NCBI GenBank assembly: GCA_018623655.1
Contig: JAAZVG010000046.1
Coordinates: 1-9,952 of the forward strand
Length of the DNA stretch: 9,952 bases
DNA from: Flavobacteriaceae bacterium
Lineage (GTDB): Bacteria; Bacteroidota; Bacteroidia; Flavobacteriales; Flavobacteriaceae
Direction of reading: 5' to 3'
Shown: positions 1 to 7,242 of the stretch, piece after piece
How positions within the stretch are numbered: position 1 is the first letter of the stretch
How the letters are laid out: each line of letters starts with the position of its first letter
Notes under the pieces: model-generated
Seen by the model: the letters and a program-made list of their open reading frames with translations, nothing else
The model's database searches: none
What the model was told of the DNA's origin: nothing
Position numbers and translations under genes: made by a program

Positions 1-1
1 A

Positions 2-2293
2 ACCAAGCGTGCCACAGCCTCTTACGAAGATTTATATCCGCTCATAAGTGAGATATTTAGTAAAATTAAGCGAAATGGTGATCAAGCTTTATTCACCTAC
101 ACCGAAAACTTTGATAAGATTAAATTAGATACCCTAGCTATAAGCAATGAGGAACTTCTTGAGGCTGAAAATTTAGTTGATCCGACCCTAAAACTTGCGA
201 TTCAACAGGCAAAACGAAATATTGAAACTTTTCACCAAGCACAAAAAACAAAACCAGTACGTGTTGAAACTATGCCTGGGGTAGTTTGTGAACAACGAAA
301 GGTAGCTATTGAAAAAGTTGGAATTTATATTCCTGGTGGCTCTGCTCCATTATTTTCTACTGTACTTATGTTGGCTATTCCTGCTCAAATTGCAGGCTGT
401 CAGTCAATCACACTTTGTACACCGCCAAATAAATCAGGTAAAATAGACCCAGCAATTCTTTATACAGCATCACTTTGTGGTGTTAAAAATCTATTTAAAG
501 TAGGAGGAGCACAGGCGATCGCTGCCTTAACTTATGGCACCGAATCTATACCGGCTGTTGATAAGATTTTTGGTCCTGGAAACCAGTTTGTAACCGTCGC
601 AAAACAATTCTCAACCCAGCAGGGAGTAGCTATTGATATGCCTGCTGGTCCCAGTGAGTTACTCGTATTCGCCGACGAAACCTGTATTCCTGAATTTGTT
701 GCAGCGGATCTTTTAAGTCAAGCAGAACATGGACCCGACAGTCAGGTGCTATTGGTATTATCTGATTCATTAAAATTAAAAGAAATAGAAGAAGAAATAG
801 AATCCCAACTCACAAGATTACCAAGAAAAGAAATTACAGCTAAGGCGCTAGAAAACAGTAGAGTCGTTCTTTTTGACGATCGTGTGAAAGCAGCTAATTT
901 TATTAATCACTACGCTCCAGAACATTATATTATTGCCAGTGCGAACCCTTACGATATGGTTCAATGGGTAAAAAACGCAGGTTCGGTTTTTATAGGAAAT
1001 TATACTCCCGAAAGTGCTGGTGATTATGCATCAGGAACGAATCATACGCTACCAACCAATGGTTTTGCTAAACAGTATAGTGGAGTTAATCTAGACAGTT
1101 ATACAAAAGCAATAACCTTTCAGAGAGTAAGCCCTCAAGGGATTCGTGGCCTTGGGCCAATCGTTGAGGAAATGGCGAGTGCAGAACTTTTGAATGCACA
1201 CGAAAATGCTGTTTCTCTTCGACTTAAGCGTCTTTCTAATCAAATTAAAGAGAATGACGAGTACGATATAGATGTTAATATTAGAGAGCATTTAAGGGAG
1301 TCTGAGGTGTACTCGTCGGCTAGAAGTGAGTTCTCAGATAATGTCGTATCCAAAATTTGGTTGGACGCGAATGAAAATCCTTTTGATGGTAAAGCAACAA
1401 GATACCCTGATCCTTATCAATTAGCTTTAAAATCTCGCATTGGGGAGCTATGGGGGGTTAGAAAAGATACCCTCTTTATAGGAAATGGAAGTGACGAGGT
1501 ATTGGATTTGATTATGCAGTTAGTCGTTGAACCTAAGCAGCATAATGCATTGACTTTTAAGCCATCCTATGGAATGTACAGTGTATTAGCTGACAAGAAT
1601 GATGTTGAGCTAATCAGTATACCACTCAATGAAGGATTTGAATTCGATTGGGATTTATTTGAAAGTAAGATTAGTGGGCGAACCCAACTGGTCTTCTTGT
1701 GCAATCCTAATAATCCTACCGGAGCATTGCTTGATTCTCACAAACTTTTAAGTTTTATTAAGAAAACAAATGCATTAGTAGTGGTTGATGAAGCTTATAT
1801 CGACTTTTCGAAAGAGGAAAGTATGGTCAATTTAGTTAATGAACATTCGAATCTTATTGTAGTTCGCACTTTATCGAAAGCTTATGGCTTAGCAGGAGCT
1901 CGACTAGGAGTAGCTGTTGCTAATCCAAAAATAATTGGTTGGCTCAATCGAATTAAACCTCCGTATAATATTAGTCGCCCTAATATGGATTTAGCTCTAG
2001 AACGTCTCACAAATTATTCGACGATTCAAAAGGAAATAGAAATTCTTAAGGATCAAAGAGCCTTACTAATGGTAGAATTAAAGAAGTGCAGTTGGATCGC
2101 TAAGGTGCATGAATCAGAAGCTAACTTTATTTTAATTAAAGTAGACGACGCATCGAAAAGGTATCGTGATTTGGTCGATGCGGGTATTGTAGTCAGAAAT
2201 AGAAGTTCACAGTACGGATGCGAGAACATGCTCCGTATCACTGTGGGAACCCCCGATGAAAATAAGCGAATAATAAAACTGTTGAAGTCATGA
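2..2293 (+). CDS. hisD-hisC: HisD-HisC fusion: histidinol dehydrogenase / histidinol-phosphate aminotransferase (5' partial)
   Basis: The frame is open from base 2, so the true start lies upstream; the ATG at 272 falls inside the HisD fold and is not the start. Roughly 15-25 N-terminal residues seem to be missing. The HisD part (to about 1235) oxidises histidinol to histidine with NAD+. Its zinc and catalytic residues are all visible: Gln (719) and His (728) in SQAEHGPD, the Glu-His pair (920, 923) in APEH, Asp (1022) in GDYASGTNHTLP, and His (1199) in NAHENAV. After a linker of about 10 residues, the HisC part (about 1265 to the end, some 340 residues, full length) transfers an amino group from glutamate to imidazoleacetol phosphate using PLP. 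It shows YSSAR, LDANENP, CNPNNPTG, DEAYIDF, the PLP lysine in LSKAYGLAGARLG (codon 1877) and a C-terminal LRITVG. No stop codon or in-frame ATG separates the halves. The gene overlaps hisB by 4 bp. The assignment of both domains is secure; whether the product stays one chain is inferred. Confidence 0.95.
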   Translation, partial: TKRATASYEDLYPLISEIFSKIKRNGDQALFTYTENFDKIKLDTLAISNEELLEAENLVDPTLKLAIQQAKRNIETFHQAQKTKPVRVETMPGVVCEQRKVAIEKVGIYIPGGSAPLFSTVLMLAIPAQIAGCQSITLCTPPNKSGKIDPAILYTASLCGVKNLFKVGGAQAIAALTYGTESIPAVDKIFGPGNQFVTVAKQFSTQQGVAIDMPAGPSELLVFADETCIPEFVAADLLSQAEHGPDSQVLLVLSDSLKLKEIEEEIESQLTRLPRKEITAKALENSRVVLFDDRVKAANFINHYAPEHYIIASANPYDMVQWVKNAGSVFIGNYTPESAGDYASGTNHTLPTNGFAKQYSGVNLDSYTKAITFQRVSPQGIRGLGPIVEEMASAELLNAHENAVSLRLKRLSNQIKENDEYDIDVNIREHLRESEVYSSARSEFSDNVVSKIWLDANENPFDGKATRYPDPYQLALKSRIGELWGVRKDTLFIGNGSDEVLDLIMQLVVEPKQHNALTFKPSYGMYSVLADKNDVELISIPLNEGFEFDWDLFESKISGRTQLVFLCNPNNPTGALLDSHKLLSFIKKTNALVVVDEAYIDFSKEESMVNLVNEHSNLIVVRTLSKAYGLAGARLGVAVANPKIIGWLNRIKPPYNISRPNMDLALERLTNYSTIQKEIEILKDQRALLMVELKKCSWIAKVHESEANFILIKVDDASKRYRDLVDAGIVVRNRSSQYGCENMLRITVGTPDENKRIIKLLKS
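1294..1309 (+). other. Possible internal translation start for the HisC half (AAGGGAG + GTG)
   Basis: The purine-rich AAGGGAG at 1294-1300 lies 6 bases before an in-frame GTG at 1307. That codon would begin a shortened HisC just before its conserved YSSAR motif. It is the only ATG, GTG or TTG codon in frame between the end of HisD and the LDANENP motif. Shine-Dalgarno sequences are rare in this window, so the match may be chance, and starting here would remove the usual N-terminal helix of HisC. Confidence 0.2.
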
Positions 2294-3420
2294 AGAAATA
2301 TCTATTTGTAGATCGTGATGGTACGATCATTAAAGAGCCAGCAGATTATCAAATCGATCACATCGATAAGCTAGTGTTCTTTCCTGAAGTCATAAGTTCT
2401 TTGAAATTTATTCATCAAGTTTTAGGGTATCATTTGGTGCTAATCACCAACCAGGATGGTTTAGGTACAGATTCTTTCCCTTCGGAAGATTTTTGGCCCG
2501 TACAAAATTTAATGATTCGTACCCTTGAATCTGAGGGTATTAAATTTGAAAAAATAGCTATTGACTCAAGTTTCCCTTCTGAAAATTCTCCAAACAGAAA
2601 ACCCAGAACAGGAATGCTTACAGATCTGCTCTCGCAGGGATTTGATCTTGAAAATAGTTATGTGATTGGTGATCGTTACACCGATGTAGAACTAGGAAAA
2701 AATTTAGGCATCAAGTCTTTTCTTTTTAATGCGAGCGCAACAGGAAAGGAAGAGTTAAGTGAAAGTCCTCAAGAATTAGATAAGTGTGTTGCCCTAGAAT
2801 GCAATGATTGGAGTTCTCTAACCGATTTCTTAAAAAAACTTGACCGTAAGATTACTCACCAAAGAAGAACTAAGGAGACTATCATTGAAATTACGCTTAA
2901 TCTCGAGGGAACTGGGGAATCTGAAATCCATACAGGTCTAGGGTTTTTCGATCATATGTTAGAACAGATTGCACGTCATGGACAATTGGATTTATTTTTA
3001 AGATGTGATGGAGATTTACATATCGATGAACACCATACCATAGAAGATACTGGAATCGCACTTGGGGAAGCCTTTGCTAAAGCACTTGGAAATAAACTTG
3101 GGGTGGAGCGATACGGATATTGTCTTCCTATGGATGATGCTTTAGCCCAAGCGGCTATCGATTTTGGCGGTAGATCCTGGCTGATGTGGGATGCCAAGTT
3201 TAAAAGAGAAAAGATTGGCGATATGCCGACTGAAATGTTCTTTCATTTTTTCAAGTCATTTGCAGACGGTGCAAAGGCAAATTTAAATCTCAAGGTTAGC
3301 GGCTTTAATGAACATCACAAGATTGAAGGTCTTTTTAAAGCTTTTGCCAAGGCAATCAAGATGGCTAAAAAAAGAGATACCGAACATTTAATTCTCCCAA
3401 GTACAAAAGGTAGTTTATGA
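2290..3420 (+). CDS. hisB: Bifunctional histidinol-phosphatase / imidazoleglycerol-phosphate dehydratase HisB
   Basis: This gene encodes two steps of histidine synthesis in one 376-residue chain. Residues 1-165 form a HAD-type histidinol-phosphatase: motif I DRDGT with D8 and D10, motif II LITNQ (T53), the motif III lysine in RKP (K104), and motif IV GDRYTD (D128, D132). Residues from about 185 form imidazoleglycerol-phosphate dehydratase with GFFDHM, HHTIED (H248, H249, E252, D253) and the second metal motif HHKIE (H342, H343, E346). The length fits bifunctional HisB. The start codon overlaps the end of hisDC in ATGA, which supports coupled translation and this start. One oddity: the zinc loop known from E. 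coli HisB-N (Cys-x-His ... Cys-x-Cys) reads DSS...SPN here (residues 92-102), so all four zinc ligands are absent. I recall similar loops in other Bacteroidota HisB proteins, so this is probably a lineage variant and not inactivation. Confidence 0.97.
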   Translation: MKKYLFVDRDGTIIKEPADYQIDHIDKLVFFPEVISSLKFIHQVLGYHLVLITNQDGLGTDSFPSEDFWPVQNLMIRTLESEGIKFEKIAIDSSFPSENSPNRKPRTGMLTDLLSQGFDLENSYVIGDRYTDVELGKNLGIKSFLFNASATGKEELSESPQELDKCVALECNDWSSLTDFLKKLDRKITHQRRTKETIIEITLNLEGTGESEIHTGLGFFDHMLEQIARHGQLDLFLRCDGDLHIDEHHTIEDTGIALGEAFAKALGNKLGVERYGYCLPMDDALAQAAIDFGGRSWLMWDAKFKREKIGDMPTEMFFHFFKSFADGAKANLNLKVSGFNEHHKIEGLFKAFAKAIKMAKKRDTEHLILPSTKGSL

Positions 3421-4001
3421 AGCAGGTAGCAATCATCGATTACGGCGCAGGAAACGTTCAGAGTGTTCAATTTGCTTTTGAACGGCTTGGCGTGAAAAAC
3501 TTGGTAACCGCAGATAAGTCTAAAATTCAGCAGGCATCTCATGTAGTTTTTCCCGGAGTTGGACATGCAAAGGCTGCTAAATCACATCTTACTGATACCG
3601 GTTTGATCGATTTTATAAAAACGCTAAATCAACCCGTTTTAGGGATTTGTTTAGGAATGCAACTTCTTTGTAATTATACAGAGGAGGGGTCAACAGAAGG
3701 TCTTCGAATTTTTGACACGAATGTTCTGAAATTTAATGTTGATCTTAAAGTACCTGCAGTCGGATGGGCGCCTGTAAATTCAAAGGATCACCCACTTTTC
3801 GAAAATCTCGATAATAAACAATTTTATTTTGTGCATTCTTACTATGCAGAATTATGCGAGCAGACTATTGGACTTGCAGATTATCAAGTTCCTTATAGCG
3901 CTGCACTGGCAAATGAAAACTTTTTCGGAGTACAATTTCATCCAGAAAGAAGTGGTGTAGAGGGGCAACAATTACTTACCAACTTTCTAAACCTATCATG
4001 A
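3417..4001 (+). CDS. hisH: Imidazole glycerol phosphate synthase, glutaminase subunit HisH
   Basis: This is the class I glutamine amidotransferase subunit that hydrolyses glutamine and passes ammonia to HisF for imidazole ring closure. The 194-residue protein has the usual length. It begins with the typical IIDYGAGN strand-loop, has the nucleophile elbow GICLGMQ with C78, and ends with VQFHPERS supplying H175 and E177, so the Cys-His-Glu triad is complete. The YFVHSYYA segment near residue 140 is also typical of the family. The start overlaps the end of hisB in ATGA and the stop overlaps hisA in the same way. Its partner hisF lies one gene downstream, with hisA between them, as is usual in bacterial his operons. 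Confidence 0.97.
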   Translation: MKQVAIIDYGAGNVQSVQFAFERLGVKNLVTADKSKIQQASHVVFPGVGHAKAAKSHLTDTGLIDFIKTLNQPVLGICLGMQLLCNYTEEGSTEGLRIFDTNVLKFNVDLKVPAVGWAPVNSKDHPLFENLDNKQFYFVHSYYAELCEQTIGLADYQVPYSAALANENFFGVQFHPERSGVEGQQLLTNFLNLS

Positions 4002-4732
4002 GTTTTTCAATAATACCAGCTATTGATTTAATCGAGGGGAAATGCGTGAGACTCACCCAAGGCGATTACACAACCAAAAAGGTGTATCATGAAGACCCGC
4101 TTGAAATAGCAAAAGCATTTGAAGCACATGGAATTGTAAAGCTGCATTTGGTCGATTTAGATGGTGCTAAGGCTGGTAAGATTATTAACTATAAGGTGAT
4201 TGAAAGAATTGCCGCCAAAACAGATTTATCTATCGATTTTGGAGGAGGCTTAAAGTCAGATAAAGACCTTAAAATTGCCTTTGATTCAGGGGCAAAACAA
4301 ATCACCGGTGGTAGTATTGCAGTTAAAAACCCCATTCAATTTCTTTCTTGGCTTAAGCAATACGGTAACGAGAAAATTATTCTTGGTGCTGATGCGAAAA
4401 ATCGAAAAATCGCTATATCAGGATGGTTAGAAGAATCTGATCTTACGATCAATACCTTTATCGGAGATTATCTCAATAAAGGGATTAGACAAGTAATTAG
4501 TACAGATATTTCGGTCGACGGCACGCTAGCTGGTCCATCGATAGATTTATATAACGAACTAATCAGTGAATTCGGCAGTAATTTGCTTTTGATTGCTAGT
4601 GGTGGAATTAAGGACCTATCAGATCTAGATAAGCTGAAAAAAATAGGTTGTTCTGGGGCAATTCTAGGAAAGGCCATTTATGAGAACCGCATTACGCTTA
4701 AACAACTAGAAAAATTTATTCTAAATGATTAG
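3998..4732 (+). CDS. hisA: ProFAR isomerase HisA
   Basis: HisA is a TIM-barrel enzyme that isomerises the aminoaldose ProFAR to the aminoketose PRFAR, the substrate of HisF/HisH. The 244-residue product has normal length. It shows the N-terminal IPAIDL with the catalytic Asp D10, the GKCVRLTQGDY segment, the second catalytic Asp (D132) in LGADAKN, a STDISVDGTLAGPS loop, and phosphate-binding glycine motifs (GGG near residue 82, ASGGI near residue 200). One small difference is Val before the DG of the STDI loop, where I would expect a basic residue; the Asp and Gly are kept. It is distinguished from HisF by the order of genes and by the AID in place of the CLD of HisF. The start overlaps hisH by 4 bp and the stop overlaps hisF by 8 bp. 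Confidence 0.96.
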   Translation: MSFSIIPAIDLIEGKCVRLTQGDYTTKKVYHEDPLEIAKAFEAHGIVKLHLVDLDGAKAGKIINYKVIERIAAKTDLSIDFGGGLKSDKDLKIAFDSGAKQITGGSIAVKNPIQFLSWLKQYGNEKIILGADAKNRKIAISGWLEESDLTINTFIGDYLNKGIRQVISTDISVDGTLAGPSIDLYNELISEFGSNLLLIASGGIKDLSDLDKLKKIGCSGAILGKAIYENRITLKQLEKFILND

Positions 4733-5477
4733 TAAGCGAATTATTCCATGTTTAGACATTAAAAATGGTAGAACCGTTAAAGGTGTCAATTTTGTAGACT
4801 TAAAAGATGCTGGTGATCCTGTTGCCCTTGCCTCTTCTTACAGTCAAAAAGGAGCTGATGAATTGGTTTTTTTAGATATTTCAGCAACCGAAGAAGGTCG
4901 GGGAGCTTTTGAGCCGCTTATTTATCAGGTTGCTAAATCACTCACCATACCCTTCACAGTTGGAGGTGGAATTAGATCTACTGAAAAGGTAAGTAGACTA
5001 CTTCAACAAGGCGTTGATAAGGTTGCCATAAATAGTTCAGCAGTAAAACGTCCAGTTTTAGTTTCCGAAATTGCCAACAAGTTTGGTTCTCAATGTCTAG
5101 TAGTTGCTATCGATGCGAAATGTATTGATGGTGTTTGGAAAGTTCATACTGTCGGAGGAAAACAATCTGAAGCTCTAGAATTGTTCTCTTGGGCCGAGGA
5201 GGTAACCGATAGGGGTGCCGGTGAACTCTTATTTACTTCGATGGATCATGATGGCACTAAAGCCGGATTTGCTATTGAGGCTTTAGCTGAATTATCTTCT
5301 AGAGTAAATATTCCTATTATAGCATCAGGTGGTGCAGGAAGTATAGAAGATTTCTCTGAACTGTTCCTAAAATCAAATGTCGATGCTGCATTGGCAGCAA
5401 GTGTTTTTCACTTTTCAGAAATTGAGATTGCTGAATTAAAAGATCATTTACGATCTAAAAATATATTTGTACGATGA
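4725..5477 (+). CDS. hisF: Imidazole glycerol phosphate synthase, cyclase subunit HisF
   Basis: HisF is the TIM-barrel cyclase that uses ammonia from HisH to convert PRFAR to imidazole glycerol phosphate and AICAR, the latter feeding purine synthesis. The 250-residue protein carries KRIIPCLDIKNGRTVKGVNF with catalytic D11, the LDISATEEGR loop, the phosphate-binding TVGGGIRS, catalytic D130 in VAIDAK, and the C-terminal SMDHDGTKAGF and IASGGAGS motifs. Length and both catalytic aspartates match functional HisF. The start lies inside the last codons of hisA (8 bp overlap), so this junction does not use the simple ATGA arrangement; the stop overlaps hisIE in ATGA. No Shine-Dalgarno sequence is apparent, consistent with coupled reinitiation. 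Confidence 0.97.
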   Translation: MISKRIIPCLDIKNGRTVKGVNFVDLKDAGDPVALASSYSQKGADELVFLDISATEEGRGAFEPLIYQVAKSLTIPFTVGGGIRSTEKVSRLLQQGVDKVAINSSAVKRPVLVSEIANKFGSQCLVVAIDAKCIDGVWKVHTVGGKQSEALELFSWAEEVTDRGAGELLFTSMDHDGTKAGFAIEALAELSSRVNIPIIASGGAGSIEDFSELFLKSNVDAALAASVFHFSEIEIAELKDHLRSKNIFVR

Positions 5478-6076
5478 ATACTAAACCCAATTTTAATAAA
5501 ATGGAGAATCAATTATTGCCTGCCATTATCCAAGACAATAAAACTGGAAAGGTCTTAATGCAAGGGTATATGAATGAAGAATCCTATAGAAAAACGCTAA
5601 ACGATAAGGTCGTATGGTTTTATTCTAGATCTAAGCAAAGGCTTTGGAAAAAGGGAGAATCAAGCGGTAATGAATTACAAGTATGTTCAATCACATTAGA
5701 TTGTGATTTAGATAGTATTCTAGTGAAAGTAAATCCATTAGGTCCCGTTTGTCATACCGGAAGTGATACTTGTTTCAAAGAGGATAATAAAATAGGTTAT
5801 GATTGGATTAAACACTTAGAATCCGTTATTGATCAAAGAAAAAAAGAAGGAGCTTCTGAAAGCTATGTGGCTTCCCTTTTTAAAAAAGGCATCAACAAGA
5901 TTGCACAAAAGGTAGGAGAGGAAGCCGTTGAAGTGGTGATTGAATCTAAAGACGATAATGAAGAATTGTTTTTAAATGAATCTGCTGATCTCTTATTTCA
6001 CTACTTGATTCTTTTAAATGCTAAAGGATATCGACTAAGTGAGGTGCTTGAAATATTAAAATCAAGAGAGAAATAG
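5474..6076 (+). CDS. hisIE: Bifunctional phosphoribosyl-AMP cyclohydrolase / phosphoribosyl-ATP pyrophosphatase HisIE
   Basis: This gene encodes steps 2 and 3 of the pathway in one 200-residue protein. The HisI domain (about residues 8-103) opens the adenine ring of PR-AMP and shows LPAIIQD, QGYMNEES, FYSRSKQRLWKKGESSGN, and the zinc-binding cysteines C77 (in DCDLD), C93 and C100 (in CHTGSDTC). The HisE domain (about 113-198) is an all-alpha pyrophosphatase with the metal-binding KVGEEAVEVV helix (146-155) and the ESADLLFHYLILL helix. The start at 5474 overlaps the hisF stop in ATGA; a second in-frame Met lies at residue 10, but the overlap favours the first. It is the last his gene: 29 bp later an unrelated gene begins, and no hairpin terminator is visible in the gap. 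Confidence 0.97.
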   Translation: MNTKPNFNKMENQLLPAIIQDNKTGKVLMQGYMNEESYRKTLNDKVVWFYSRSKQRLWKKGESSGNELQVCSITLDCDLDSILVKVNPLGPVCHTGSDTCFKEDNKIGYDWIKHLESVIDQRKKEGASESYVASLFKKGINKIAQKVGEEAVEVVIESKDDNEELFLNESADLLFHYLILLNAKGYRLSEVLEILKSREK

Positions 6077-6090
6077 GCCCGGTAAATTCG

Positions 6091-6098
6091 TACCTTTA
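6091..6098 (+). promoter_or_regulatory. Weak candidate Bacteroidota -7 promoter element (TACCTTTA)
   Basis: The 29 bp gap between hisIE and the VWA gene contains TACCTTTA, one base away from the Bacteroidota -7 consensus TAnnTTTG, with the frequent G in front of it. I see no TTG at the proper distance upstream for the -33 element, and the ATG follows only 7 bases after the box, which would give an almost leaderless transcript. The alternative is simple readthrough from the his operon. Confidence 0.25.
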
Positions 6099-6105
6099 TC
6101 TAGCT

Positions 6106-7242
6106 ATGAATTTAGATTTAGGTTATCGAATTACCCTAAACTCCCCCGAAGAAAAGAGTCCTTTTCAAAGGCTTTATAATATTTTCCAGGAGTTAATTAC
6201 TCACACATCTGGTGAAGTCGAAGAAGCCATTGAATGGTTGAGAGAGCTAGATAAAGAGTATGATCTCACCAACGAAGATTACACTATCGATGACTTTATC
6301 GATGAACTCCTCGAGAAGGGTGTGCTACGTCAAGAATTTGAGGATGACCCTTCAGATGGTGAAAAAAATTCAGAATTTTCTAAAAAATTAAAGGCAACAG
6401 CAAAACTCGAACGAGCACTTCGAAAAAGAGCATTAAATCAAATTTTTGGCAAACTAAAAAGAGGTCAAAAAGGAAATCATACTTCAAAAACATCGGGAAC
6501 CTCTGAGGAGCAAACTGGATCTACCAGGCCTTATAGATATGGCGATTCTGTCGCTGAGATTGACATGAATCAATCATTAAAAAATGCAATGCTTCGGTCG
6601 GGTACCGATAATTATACTTTAAGTCATGATGATCTAGAAGTATACGAATCTGAACAAAAGTCACAGATGAGTACAGTGCTTATGATTGATATCAGTCATA
6701 GCATGATTCTATATGGGGAAGATCGCATTACACCTGCGAAGAAAGTAGCAATGGCTTTATCTGAAATGATTACTACACGCTTTCCTAAAGATACGCTTGA
6801 AATTATCGTATTCGGAAATGACGCTTGGCCAATTTCAATTGCAGAATTACCTTACCTAAAAGTAGGCCCATATCATACTAACACGGTAGCGGGACTAGAC
6901 CTGGCACTACAATTACTTAAACGAAAGAAAAATACCAATCAACAGATCTTTATGATTACCGATGGTAAGCCAAGTTGCCTGCGACTTAATGACGGTTCAT
7001 ATTATAAAAACAGTGTAGGCTTAGATGACATGATTATAGAAGCCTGTTATCAGAGAGCGCGTTTTTTAGCCAAGTGTAAAATTCCGATAACTACTTTTAT
7101 GATTGCTCAGGACACGTATTTAATGCGTTTTATTCAAGAATTTACTCGATTGAATGGAGGTAAAGCTTTTTACACTGGCTTAGATGATTTAGGTTCAATG
7201 ATTTTTGAAGATTATACTGCGAATAGAAAAAGAAGGTTATGA
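6106..7242 (+). CDS. VWA-domain protein, partner of the MoxR-like ATPase
   Basis: This 378-residue protein has two parts. The N-terminal half is charged and largely helical, with a hydrophilic, probably flexible stretch around residues 80-150 (rich in Lys, Glu, Ser, Thr and Gly). The C-terminal half (about 185-375) is a von Willebrand factor A domain with a complete MIDAS metal site: DISHS (D195, S197, S199), a threonine in YHTNT (T258 or T260) and ITDGKPS (D286). No signal peptide or membrane segment is visible, so it should be cytosolic. The next gene, overlapping by 4 bp, is an AAA+ ATPase of the MoxR/Mg-chelatase group. ATPase plus VWA pairs are a known arrangement in which the VWA protein acts as substrate adaptor or effector. 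The specific target is unknown. It differs from true ChlD/BchD because it lacks its own AAA+ domain. No Shine-Dalgarno sequence precedes the start. Confidence 0.9.
   Translation: MNLDLGYRITLNSPEEKSPFQRLYNIFQELITHTSGEVEEAIEWLRELDKEYDLTNEDYTIDDFIDELLEKGVLRQEFEDDPSDGEKNSEFSKKLKATAKLERALRKRALNQIFGKLKRGQKGNHTSKTSGTSEEQTGSTRPYRYGDSVAEIDMNQSLKNAMLRSGTDNYTLSHDDLEVYESEQKSQMSTVLMIDISHSMILYGEDRITPAKKVAMALSEMITTRFPKDTLEIIVFGNDAWPISIAELPYLKVGPYHTNTVAGLDLALQLLKRKKNTNQQIFMITDGKPSCLRLNDGSYYKNSVGLDDMIIEACYQRARFLAKCKIPITTFMIAQDTYLMRFIQEFTRLNGGKAFYTGLDDLGSMIFEDYTANRKRRL

Noticed and set aside
272..274. ATG at 272 as the start of hisD
   Set aside because: The frame is open from base 2 and the upstream translation (for example NGDQALFTYTENFD) is typical HisD sequence, so the start lies before the window.
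1091..1291. Reverse-strand 66-codon ORF
   Set aside because: It lies inside the HisD/HisC coding region, has no recognisable motif, and the forward frame is certain.
2053..2241. Reverse-strand 62-codon ORF
   Set aside because: It is antisense to the conserved HisC C-terminus and shows no family features.
2976..3197. Reverse-strand 73-codon ORF
   Set aside because: It is antisense to the dehydratase domain of HisB, whose metal-binding motifs are clearly encoded on the forward strand.
3315..3566. Reverse-strand 83-codon ORF across the hisB/hisH junction
   Set aside because: It spans two certain forward genes and has no plausible domain.
4496..4540. Val in the STDISVDGT loop of HisA as a sign of lost activity
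   Set aside because: Both catalytic aspartates (D10, D132) and the DG of the loop are kept, so one variable position is weak evidence.
4468..4677. Reverse-strand 69-codon ORF
   Set aside because: It is antisense to the phosphate-binding part of HisA and has no independent support.
6077..6105. Terminator after hisIE
   Set aside because: The 29 bp gap has no inverted repeat with a following T-run.
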